57,270 nucleotides of DNA from Chloroflexota bacterium. GTDB lineage: Bacteria; Chloroflexota; Anaerolineae; Anaerolineales; Anaerolineaceae. Position 1 is the stretch's first letter. Each line of letters opens with the position of its first letter. A program made the translations under genes and the position numbers. The notes below the pieces were generated by a model. The model was given only the letters and a program-made list of their open reading frames with translations, searched no databases and was not told the origin of the DNA. The DNA lies in assembly GCA_012729755.1 (NCBI GenBank), contig JAAYCN010000036.1:1-57270 (forward strand). Direction: 5' to 3'. Below are positions 8,866 to 15,958 of the stretch, piece after piece.

Positions 8866-9276
8866 CGGTTCCTCCATTTAAATGAGTGAGTTGATTATAC
8901 ACGCGTGAAGCAATGGCGAGAAGAAGTTGAATGAGGCGCTTCTTTCCTAACATTGTAGAAATGGATGCTCCCCGCAGCAAGCTGTGGTGAGATGCTCTCT
9001 TTTGATTATATAGCTATGCGCATGTTAATTACTTTTGTATTTGAGGAATTGAAAATACTATGTCGGTCAGAAAGCGGTAAGTACCAGCGACTTTGGTAAG
9101 GAGCTCAGTAATTGGTGCCTAAGTGGAGGACAACCAAAGAAATCCGTATAATGAAGTGATCGACAGGCAAACAGTGAACGAATTGAGTTAATTAATTCTG
9201 GAGACAAGCAAAGCGACAGGAATTTAGAGGAAAAAGCCCGCCCATGAGATGAAAAGCGAAAGAGATTTGGTTACAC
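8866..9276. other. 411-bp intergenic stretch, left edge of replicon-like module
   Basis: No gene is supported. The notable feature is a pair of overlapping palindromes, ATAGCTAT (9010-9017) and ATGCGCAT (9016-9023). The same two palindromes recur at 14690-14711 on the far side of the module. No tRNA or long direct repeat that would mark an integration site was found. Confidence 0.5.
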
Positions 9277-11388
9277 TCACAGGCCAAGCGCAGAGGTAAG
9301 ACGAGTCAGAAGATGCCGCAAAGCCTGCTGGGAGCAGTCAGGGGGAAGCATATTTCTAAGATCGTCAGCACCTGCGCCGTTCCACATACTGCTGCCCAGA
9401 TAACCCTGTTCAAGACGAGCCAACACAGAGATGAGCGTCTCAGTTAGCTGATCAGCAGGCAACCGGGCAAGACGCAAAGCTGGACCACCCGCATCAACTC
9501 CAGCCTCAAGTGTTCGTTTGACCGCCAAACTAACCGGGGTTTGAATAGTTGGAGTAAGAGAAGCGTAAATTAGCCAAGATAGATAAGCTGGCTCAAGCTT
9601 GCGGGTAATGATCTGTTCTTTGAGCAAGGGATTAATGTTTGACAGTAAGTGGTTGAAATCCCAAGCTTCAACTTTAGAATGGTCCCCCACCATTTGTTCT
9701 TTTACAGTCGTATTTAAAGCTGGTGGAATATTTTTGTTGAAGAATGAGGGTATTTTTAGTCTGTTAAGTATATTTAGAATCGTATCAAATTGACAAATAC
9801 CCGCTTCGATGAGAGTCTCAAAATAATAATTAAATCCATCAACAAAAGTCTCAAAATGACTAATTTCCTGGCTGGTTAAAGTCTCAATTTGACAAATACC
9901 CTCCCGGATGAGTATCTCAAAATGACATAATCTGGCGGGATCACGCTGTGCGGCTGCCATGAGTATGTCCTGGAGAGGTTGACTCTCGAAGTAGAGAAGC
10001 AAAGTGGCTTGAGAAAGCGGCTCGGGCGGGGCAAAAAGAAAGGCATAGATGGCTTGTTTAAGCGCTTCATCTCGAGCAGTGAGGGTGATTTCGCTGACGC
10101 GCAGCTGCCAATCAGCAGCGCTGGGAACACTCTCGGAGGGGCGTGTCTGTACGCGGGTCAGGCAGGCGCTGGCCAATTCGCGCTGGTTCTCACGCCAGGC
10201 TCGGGTATAAGCGCTTTGCTGCTTGACCTGATTAGAGCGTGGCCGGCCACGCTTGCTGGCGACCTCGATTGGGATGCGGCGGGGCAGGGTTTCGGAGCGG
10301 ATCCAGCCTTGCAAGGTTGACAACCCACCGGTTACCCAAAAGGTGTTGCGGTCTTTGCCGCGCGCCCAATCGATAAAGCAACAGTTCTTGCTCATCAGAT
10401 AGAGCATACCGAGATCATCGCCCAGCTCAGGTAAGACATTTTGGAACCAATAGTGGGGTATGGCAAGGAAAGATTCGGGGCGAATAAGATGCGCAGATAA
10501 ATTGTCGCAAAGCGACGCCAGCGTAGGATTGAGATTGAGACCGGTTTGTTGTAAGGCTGCCTGGACAACTTGAACGACAGAAACCGCTTCATTGAAGTAG
10601 TCTGAATCCAAAGGAACCCGAAACGGAAAGCTTAGTATCTGGTCACGCGAGGTCTGACAGACCTGACTGAGCACCTGAATTGGGTCACGACTAAGTTGAT
10701 TGTCGAGCAGCCAGGTGTAGAGGTCAGAAGCGTCCCCGGGGGTAAGCAGAAGCCCGCGATAATGATAGCGAGTTGGCAGGCGCTGAACCTGGCCATTCTT
10801 GACTCGGTGGCTGGCTTCGCCGCGGGTGACGAACCAATCCATGCTGCCATCCTTGAAGATGCGGAAGAATTTGGCACGGCTTATGGTGTTTCCTAATATT
10901 GAAAGCAATGCTTCAACCTGAATGGAGACAGTGTCGCCTGATCGTGGATAAAGCTGGTCGGCGCCATGATCACGTGAGGCGCGATAGAAAGCCTGGCGCA
11001 GGGCAGTCGCGATCAGCACCGGTGAAGAGCCGACATAGGGTACAAAGCGCAACAGATAAGAAGGGATGGCAATAATTGATTCGGGAACGAGGATAGCATC
11101 GCTGATATTGGAAGCACCTAGGCTCATCTTAAGGTTGGACGAAACTGTGCCCATGGGCACAGTTTCGTTGAGAGAGAGGCGAAGGTGTTTGCCTGTATGG
11201 TCCTGCACGATGGTCTCGAGCCAGGGATAAACCTGGCAAAGCGCGGTGTAAGTGGTCAGATCTGCGCTGAGGGTATAAGCGCCGTTGTAACTCAGCTGGG
11301 CTGAATCAATCAATGCCTCGAGCGCCGGATCTTGTGTGGCGATGAGACTTTGACGAATTTCTGCCCAGGCATTGTTTTCGGTATTCAT
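9277..11388 (-). CDS. Unknown 703-residue protein with internal 11-residue repeats, initiator candidate
   Basis: I do not recognise a family. It has no signal peptide and no membrane helix. Visible parts: a basic AT-hook-like SKRGRPRS near residue 380, and five tandem 11-residue repeats at about 488-536 with the pattern C-H/Q-F-E-T (CHFEI, CQIET, SHFET, YYFET, CQFDT). In DNA the repeats have an exact 33-bp period and border a stretch of about 27% GC at 9721-9780. A 30-bp perfect palindrome lies in the gene near residue 75. The gene follows the AAA+ ATPase gene by 52 bp on the same strand, with ParA and ParB genes divergent. A DNA-binding or replication-initiator role is inference from this layout, echoing phage lambda O, whose iterons lie in its own gene. 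Confidence 0.8.
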   Translation of the reverse strand: MNTENNAWAEIRQSLIATQDPALEALIDSAQLSYNGAYTLSADLTTYTALCQVYPWLETIVQDHTGKHLRLSLNETVPMGTVSSNLKMSLGASNISDAILVPESIIAIPSYLLRFVPYVGSSPVLIATALRQAFYRASRDHGADQLYPRSGDTVSIQVEALLSILGNTISRAKFFRIFKDGSMDWFVTRGEASHRVKNGQVQRLPTRYHYRGLLLTPGDASDLYTWLLDNQLSRDPIQVLSQVCQTSRDQILSFPFRVPLDSDYFNEAVSVVQVVQAALQQTGLNLNPTLASLCDNLSAHLIRPESFLAIPHYWFQNVLPELGDDLGMLYLMSKNCCFIDWARGKDRNTFWVTGGLSTLQGWIRSETLPRRIPIEVASKRGRPRSNQVKQQSAYTRAWRENQRELASACLTRVQTRPSESVPSAADWQLRVSEITLTARDEALKQAIYAFLFAPPEPLSQATLLLYFESQPLQDILMAAAQRDPARLCHFEILIREGICQIETLTSQEISHFETFVDGFNYYFETLIEAGICQFDTILNILNRLKIPSFFNKNIPPALNTTVKEQMVGDHSKVEAWDFNHLLSNINPLLKEQIITRKLEPAYLSWLIYASLTPTIQTPVSLAVKRTLEAGVDAGGPALRLARLPADQLTETLISVLARLEQGYLGSSMWNGAGADDLRNMLPPDCSQQALRHLLTRLTSALGL
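9783..9927. repeat. Five iteron-like repeats, exact 33-bp period, inside a coding region
   Basis: Units begin at 9783, 9816, 9849, 9882 and 9915. The best conserved core on the plus strand is GTCTCAWWWTGAC (fully at 9848-9860 and 9881-9893; the others differ by one to a few bases). Two more cores lie elsewhere in the module, at 11448-11460 and 14656-14668. The 33-bp period is about three helical turns, so sites face the same side of DNA. An AT-rich stretch lies directly to the left. Confidence 0.8.
11139..11168. promoter_or_regulatory. 30-bp perfect palindrome, candidate partition or control site
   Basis: Fifteen-base arms meet at CCATGG with no mismatch; the central 16 bp are TGTGCCCATGGGCACA. 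The same 16 bp, in a shared 19-bp context, lie between parA and parB at 13282-13297. It falls within codons of the 703-residue protein (reading NETVPMGTVSS). A 16-bp palindrome is the size of chromosomal parS sites, but the sequence differs from the usual parS consensus. Confidence 0.6.
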
Positions 11389-11440
11389 GACTTTAGGCTA
11401 AACAACTCCATAAACGTCTGCGAATAGCACTTCAACGAAA

Positions 11441-12256
11441 TCATTTGGTCTCATTTTGACGAAAAAGAAAATTTGATAATAAAGGAGTGGTGTTCTTCTG
11501 CGCTAAATGGGATTCAAGCGCATCGTTTGCCAGTCTTATGGCTTCTGTGAGAGAACCGCGAGAGGCTTCGGCGATCTCAATCAGGCCTGATTCGGGAATC
11601 AGACGGAAGGGTTCAGGCTGACCGGCCATCAGGCACCGCCAGTAGAGCAGCGCGGCGATTTCGGTCACTGAGGGAGAACGGAAGGGCACATATAGGCCAA
11701 GGAACTGGTTGAGCGAGCCGATATTAGCGGTGGTGTTGTTGATATCTTGCAGGAAAACCAGGGTTTTGATTTTTTTATTATGCTCAACTGACCAGTCGGA
11801 GAGCTGAGTGAGATAATCCTGATCAACAGGCGGGCCATCCAAAACAAGGAGGAGCTGATCATTACTTTCCTCGAGTCGGTTAAAAATTGACTCAATACGG
11901 TCTGTGTTGGAGCGGCTGGAAGGCAAACCAAGCGTTTCGATGACAGCCATCAAAAAATGGCGGGGTTCAGTGATAGTGTTGGTGTTAAGATAGAGGCTAT
12001 GCGTCTGACCACCTTCTGCAGGACTGAAAGCGATTTGGGAGAGCTTGTAGGCCAGCATGGATTTGCCACTGCCGGCGGAACCCGCTATCACACCCAAGTT
12101 CTTACTGGGATCTTTTTGATCATTGATAAAACCGAATGCCACCTCAAGAACCTTACGCTGTTCCCCTAAATTTGGGTAGAAAAAGCGCGTGTCGGCATAT
12201 CGCTGAAAAGGATTCTCGAGCAATTGATGGTCAAGCAGTTCTTTGGTCGTGATCAT
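11441..12256 (-). CDS. AAA+ ATPase, ExeA/TniB-like
   Basis: A 271-residue ATPase with Walker A GSAGSGKS near residue 60 and a Walker B-like LLLVLDGPP near 135. The NPFQRY start, the LNTNTITEPRHFLMAVIETLG segment and the helical end (SGLIEIAEASRGSLTEAIRLAN) match the ExeA/GspA-TniB group of AAA+ proteins, which act as DNA-bound target or loader ATPases in transposition and secretion. I chose the Met at 12256; another Met 14 codons upstream (12298) is possible, and neither has a clear Shine-Dalgarno. The last codons contain one iteron-like core at 11448-11460. It is probably cotranscribed with the 703-residue gene and is divergent from parA. A loader role for the neighbouring putative initiator is inference. 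Confidence 0.75.
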   Translation of the reverse strand: MITTKELLDHQLLENPFQRYADTRFFYPNLGEQRKVLEVAFGFINDQKDPSKNLGVIAGSAGSGKSMLAYKLSQIAFSPAEGGQTHSLYLNTNTITEPRHFLMAVIETLGLPSSRSNTDRIESIFNRLEESNDQLLLVLDGPPVDQDYLTQLSDWSVEHNKKIKTLVFLQDINNTTANIGSLNQFLGLYVPFRSPSVTEIAALLYWRCLMAGQPEPFRLIPESGLIEIAEASRGSLTEAIRLANDALESHLAQKNTTPLLSNFLFRQNETK

Positions 12257-12315
12257 GGCGCACCATCTTTCATGTTGTTGATGCTTATAAGTTAGCATGC
12301 GGCGTGAGTTAAGTC

Positions 12316-12336
12316 AAGTGATTAATAGTATCACTT
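12316..12336. promoter_or_regulatory. Inverted repeat in the divergent promoter region
   Basis: AAGTGAT (12316-12322) and ATCACTT (12330-12336) are perfect inverted arms around a 7-bp spacer, lying between the divergent AAA+ and parA genes. It could be an operator for autoregulation by a module protein. Confidence 0.5.
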
Positions 12337-12384
12337 TAGTTCGGGAAAGTGGGAAATAAAAATGATTCTAATTTCGCGTCTAAC

Positions 12385-12412
12385 TTGAAAAACAGACAAT
12401 TTCAGGTAAAAT
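12385..12412 (+). promoter_or_regulatory. Candidate parA promoter
   Basis: TTGAAA (12385-12390) and TAAAAT (12407-12412) are spaced by 16 bp, 37 bp before the parA start. They fit a sigma-70-type promoter. Confidence 0.5.
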
Positions 12413-12449
12413 CATTACAGAATAAAGCGACTGAATCACTGAGGTGCGC

Positions 12450-13280
12450 ATGGCAATTATATCCTTGATTAATCGAAAAGGCGGGGTGGGCAAATCTACG
12501 ATCAGTGTCAACCTAGCAGCAGGGTTGGCTATACATTTATCGCGTAAGCCCGGCAGTAAATCTGTTTTGCTGATCGATATGGACGATCAGCTCTCGGCGA
12601 CGATCACAGCAATGGGGGGCGGGTTTGATGATAAGTTCCAGCCTGTGATCACCGCTGAGAAGGATTACGCTTCCGCGTTGGGTCAAGGTTATGGCGCCAG
12701 CGATTCTCTGATTGTTGATTCATTAATACCGCGCGACCGGCAGGAAAAGGTCAAACTGTTCCGTACTAACAAGGCTCGCATGGAAGCGCTCGAGGCGACA
12801 TTGAAACAGCGTGAAGATGCTCCATTTCAGTTGACTTATTTTCTTGAGCCTATCAAGCATGAATACTCATACATCATCATCGACAATCCCCCATCAGCAG
12901 GCATGCTGCCGATGAACTCGCTGGTGGCAAGCACGCATGTGTTGATACCGATTGAACCGGATGGGCTGAGTCTGATCGGCTTAGCAGATATTCTTCGCAT
13001 GATTGAAAACGTGAAACGCACGACTAATCCGGATCTGAATGTGTTGGGTATCATCCCTTCACGCTTCCGCATGATGCGGCGTCAGGCCCGTGATGTCATC
13101 GGCGATATGGAGCGCATGTATGGGCATTTGTTGCTGCCATATATCAAGGACCTGGCGGAGATTTCGGCCGCGACTACTGCTGGATATGATGTTTTCTCGT
13201 ACTGTTCTGAGAAATCCCAAGCCTACCGCTGTCTTTCCAATTTGGTAGATGCGGTGTTGGGCAAGCTCGGACAGGCATAA
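12450..13280 (+). CDS. parA: ParA-type partition ATPase
   Basis: A 276-residue deviant-Walker ATPase: NRKGGVGKST at residues 8-17, the LLIDMDDQ segment, and IIIDNPPS in the middle. These motifs define ParA/Soj/Rep proteins that segregate plasmids and chromosomes by moving ParB-bound DNA over the nucleoid. The D-x-D-x-Q form (IDMDDQ) fits ParA better than MinD. I prefer the ATG at 12450, since GAGG lies 5 bp before it; a GTG two codons upstream overlaps that site. parB follows after 31 bp, and the palindrome TGTGCCCATGGGCACA fills that gap. It is divergent from the AAA+ gene, so this ParA belongs to the module; it lies beside no dnaA or gid gene. Confidence 0.88.
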   Translation: MAIISLINRKGGVGKSTISVNLAAGLAIHLSRKPGSKSVLLIDMDDQLSATITAMGGGFDDKFQPVITAEKDYASALGQGYGASDSLIVDSLIPRDRQEKVKLFRTNKARMEALEATLKQREDAPFQLTYFLEPIKHEYSYIIIDNPPSAGMLPMNSLVASTHVLIPIEPDGLSLIGLADILRMIENVKRTTNPDLNVLGIIPSRFRMMRRQARDVIGDMERMYGHLLLPYIKDLAEISAATTAGYDVFSYCSEKSQAYRCLSNLVDAVLGKLGQA

Positions 13281-13281
13281 C

Positions 13282-13297
13282 TGTGCCCATGGGCACA
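13282..13297. promoter_or_regulatory. 16-bp palindrome between parA and parB, parS candidate
   Basis: TGTGCCCATGGGCACA is a perfect palindrome two bases after the parA stop codon. It repeats the centre of the 30-bp palindrome at 11139-11168. A location between parA and parB is common for parS or autoregulatory sites. Binding by the ParB here is inference. Confidence 0.6.
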
Positions 13298-13311
13298 CAT
13301 AAGGAGCCAAC

Positions 13312-14457
13312 ATGGCAAACTCTGAACCTAACCGATTTGAGAACCTTTTGAAGGCGACCTCTGCCGCGTTTAATCAGTCCGGACAGGCGGAGCAGCCAGA
13401 TATTGACGCGGATAATCAACCCAAAATGGTCAACAACCGGCAAAGTGTTTACAAGGTGCCGCTGATGATGGTCAGGCCAGACCGCTTCCAGGCGCGTTTC
13501 ATGCTGCCTCACGCCCTGCGAGAGCCGTTTTTCAGGGGTGAGAACGATTGGCGAAAAACTGTCGCTTTGTGGCTGGCGATGGCTGAAAATGATCGCCTGG
13601 TGAAGCGTGAGCTGGATGAGCTGATCGCGCTGGGAGACTCGCTGGCTGACCTGGGACAAATCAAACCAATTACCGGTCAGGTGGTGACGCTGAATGGGCG
13701 CGACACCTTTTTGTTGCTGACGGGTGAACGTCGCTTTTGGGCGACCGCGCTGAAAGCTTACCGCGAAAATCGCCAGGACGAGCCAATGGTGCTGGCGTTA
13801 TTGGACAGCGCTCCGAGCCTTGAAAAGCAGATCGCGGAGAATATGGCATATAAAGAGCTGACCCCGGTCGGCAAGGCACGCGCGGCGGCACGTCTGGTTC
13901 TGGAAGCTAATAAACTCACCCCCAACCTCGAAGCGGATGAGCTTGATTATTTCAGACAAGTCAGCGAGCTGAGGCTCTCGGATGAGACCCGCGCCCTGCT
14001 TGAAAAGAATCTTAAGATGGAACGTACCTATTTCGGCAGACTGATGCGCTTTTTTGAGTTGCCCGGAGAGTTGCTTGAGGTGTGTGATCGGTCGGAGATG
14101 CCTGAGCGGGTGCTGCGTGAGATGATGGCTTTTGACCGCAAGTATTGGCCGCAGGCGGTGCGCTATTACGCTGAGCATGAAGGACGCACCTATCTGGACA
14201 TGCACGCTTACTTGGAGCGCTTGCAGGGGACCGCACAGGAACGTAAACCGCGCATTCCGGCTGACCCGGCAACCAAAAGCGCACGGACTTTACGGCGAGT
14301 GTTGCTGGGGGTGGATGACCTGCCCCAGGAGGATAAACTGGGTTCATTGGCAGACGCAGTGGTCGGCGACGCGGATAAGGACGAAGCGCGTAAAGTCTTG
14401 GCGCGGCTTGAGGGGTTGACTGCCGCGGTCAGACAGCGGGTTGAAGGAATGAAGTAA
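13312..14457 (+). CDS. parB: ParB-type partition protein
   Basis: A 381-residue protein with the ParB/RepB/Spo0J fold. An extended N-terminus of about 80 residues precedes LADLGQIKPITGQVV, the TGERRFWA box near residue 138 (part of the CTP-binding site in this family) and IAENMAYKELTPVGKA near 176. A helix-turn-helix-like segment around LKMERTYFGRLMRF follows. The central insert (residues about 60-105) is longer than in chromosomal ParB. AAGGAG lies 8 bp before the ATG. It is cotranscribed with parA. The likely target site is the nearby palindrome. Its divergence from canonical ParB suggests a plasmid-like or integrated-element system rather than the chromosomal one. Confidence 0.85.
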   Translation: MANSEPNRFENLLKATSAAFNQSGQAEQPDIDADNQPKMVNNRQSVYKVPLMMVRPDRFQARFMLPHALREPFFRGENDWRKTVALWLAMAENDRLVKRELDELIALGDSLADLGQIKPITGQVVTLNGRDTFLLLTGERRFWATALKAYRENRQDEPMVLALLDSAPSLEKQIAENMAYKELTPVGKARAAARLVLEANKLTPNLEADELDYFRQVSELRLSDETRALLEKNLKMERTYFGRLMRFFELPGELLEVCDRSEMPERVLREMMAFDRKYWPQAVRYYAEHEGRTYLDMHAYLERLQGTAQERKPRIPADPATKSARTLRRVLLGVDDLPQEDKLGSLADAVVGDADKDEARKVLARLEGLTAAVRQRVEGMK

Positions 14458-14476
14458 TTCGACAATTTGATGTTAA

Positions 14477-14494
14477 GTGGGTATGGCGACCCAC
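14477..14494 (+). terminator. Hairpin after parB, weak terminator
   Basis: GTGGGT (14477-14482) pairs with ACCCAC (14489-14494), followed by CCGCTTTTGGGTTT. The T-run is interrupted, so termination is plausible but not strong. Confidence 0.4.
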
Positions 14495-14655
14495 CCGCTT
14501 TTGGGTTTAATAGAGATCTCGCGGCAAAGAAAAGGGGGACTGTTAAGGGAAGGCTGTCGATTAGAAATCGAAATAATTGCGGGTGCGCAAGGATTCCCTC
14601 GTTTGTTTCGCAGGAATGAACACAACTAAAAACTTGGTTTAAGGACAATTAGTGG

Positions 14656-14711
14656 GTCTCAAAATGACAAATTTAGGTTTTGCGGATGAATAGCTATCGT
14701 ATATGCGCATA
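14656..14711. repeat. Intergenic iteron core and paired palindromes, right edge of the module
   Basis: GTCTCAAAATGAC (14656-14668) is a perfect copy of the iteron core found in the 703-residue gene. Here it is not coding, which argues for a DNA-level role. It is followed by ATAGCTAT (14690-14697) and TATGCGCATA (14702-14711), matching the palindrome pair at 9010-9023 across the module. The rest of 14458-14830 shows no gene. Confidence 0.55.
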
Positions 14712-14829
14712 GGCATTAAATTGGAATGTGGTATTTAGCGAAAGCTTGTGATTAAGTGAAACGAGCGGTTAAGACTTAAAGGACAAGACACTTGCATGCG
14801 AGCATCATCAAGACGGAGGAAATAATGAT

Positions 14830-15238
14830 CTTCCGTGTGGCCCGGCGTGGGTAGTCCTTGGATTAGAGGGACAAAGGGATACGCTTGCAGAAAACGCCCA
14901 ATTGAGGGTCGTATCCCCTCCACTGCGTTGCGGGGACCTTCGGCCAACGGGCATTATAGAAGTAGATGTCGCCTTCTTTCATCTGCCCGGTATAAGCGTA
15001 GTCGGTGGTCTGATCCCCCCAGATATATCGGCTAGTTCCCCAGGGGTGATAGAGAGTTTTACTTATCTGGCTTCCATTCGCGTCTGCAACCGCGCTGACG
15101 CTCCCCAATTGATCGCCATAAAGATAATAGACCACCCCATCATCTTTCATCGCGATCCGCGGACCCTTGCGCATAATTGGCAGGTAGACACAATATGCGC
15201 CTGTGCACCCGCCGCCAGAAGCTTGACCAGGGAGCCTC
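14830..15238 (-). pseudogene. RHS-repeat core remnant 1
   Basis: Minus-strand frames read an RHS/YD-repeat core: YYLYGDQLGSVSAVADANG, then YHPWG, then TGQMKEGDIYFYNARW. At this point an insertion of about 10 codons precedes YDPQLG, and the downstream RHS motif (IGRFLQAYPFVPLIQGLPTP) is in another frame. The gene has neither a start nor the long N-terminal repeat region of intact RHS proteins (usually over 1000 residues). It is a broken C-terminal fragment of a secreted polymorphic toxin carrier. It is similar to remnant 2, including the insertion, so one probably copied from the other. Confidence 0.75.
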
Positions 15239-15317
15239 CCTTCCGAAACCGCCTCATATTAATTCCCGATATAAACCGTCATTTTCGGATTATCCGCCAA
15301 ATATCCTTCGCCCACGC

Positions 15318-15431
15318 TCATCTTCCATCACAAGCATTAATACTCTCCTTATTGACATAACTGCTCAGGCGGTTCTTGGTAAGAGTAAAGTTGTTGCGAA
15401 ACACGTCATGGGATACTTCTTTAAAAATCAT
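15318..15431 (-). CDS. Possible 37-residue ORF overlapping the lipoprotein stop
   Basis: An ATG overlaps the lipoprotein stop codon (CCATGA arrangement) and opens 37 codons beginning MIFKEVSHDVFRNN. Such an overlap often marks translational coupling. The peptide is basic and polar, has no membrane helix, and I do not recognise it. It may be the start of a gene cut by the rearrangements around it. Evidence beyond position is absent. Confidence 0.3.
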   Translation of the reverse strand: MIFKEVSHDVFRNNFTLTKNRLSSYVNKESINACDGR

Positions 15432-15949
15432 GGTTCAATTATCACATCCATAAATACGGCAACGGGTTCTGCATTGTTCCCATCGTCATCAAGAAAATAT
15501 CCTTTTACCAGGACCCTTACTTTTGTAGGCTCTGTTATGGCCGTAGGATCTATAAACATATTGCTTCCGAACCAAAGGATTTCAAATCCGGGCTCTGGCT
15601 CAACAATTGCATCATCCCCAAAATGGGTTATGTCATTTTTTACGGAGTTCCATTGGCAAGCTCCCTCATCGAACACATAGAAAAAATCAGTCTCCCCAAC
15701 AATAAACCTTATAGGTCGTTTCAGATCATAAATCGGTGTGTCAAATTGCTGGTACTCCCCCTTTCGCAGAACCACTTTTTGACCATTAAGATAGTCGATT
15801 TTCATTGTCTGGTTGATATCGTCATCCTTCTTCAAACCCACGGTCTGTAAAAACAATACTTCCGAATTACATTTGACATTGCATCCTTCAAGGCTGAAGC
15901 ATAAGAAGATACCTATCACCAACGTCATAATTTTTCGTAAATAATTCAT
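15428..15949 (-). CDS. Unknown lipoprotein, immunity-protein candidate
   Basis: A 173-residue protein with a classical lipoprotein signal: basic start, a hydrophobic stretch, and a lipobox LEGC with Cys23. The mature part is acidic and beta-rich and matches no family I know. The ATG lies 9 bp after the end of the shifted RHS C-terminal tip, with GAGG 13 bp upstream, so the two genes would form an operon. A small gene directly after an RHS toxin tip is usually its immunity protein, and lipid-anchored immunity proteins exist. That assignment is inference. The region is AT-richer than the flanking sugar and partition genes, as is usual for polymorphic-toxin tips. Confidence 0.65.
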   Translation of the reverse strand: MNYLRKIMTLVIGIFLCFSLEGCNVKCNSEVLFLQTVGLKKDDDINQTMKIDYLNGQKVVLRKGEYQQFDTPIYDLKRPIRFIVGETDFFYVFDEGACQWNSVKNDITHFGDDAIVEPEPGFEILWFGSNMFIDPTAITEPTKVRVLVKGYFLDDDGNNAEPVAVFMDVIIEP

Positions 15950-15958
15950 TTTTTATAC

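Noticed and set aside
8866-9276. Integration site (tRNA end with direct repeat) for the replicon-like module
   Set aside because: No tRNA fragment, integrase gene or long direct repeat was found at either edge.
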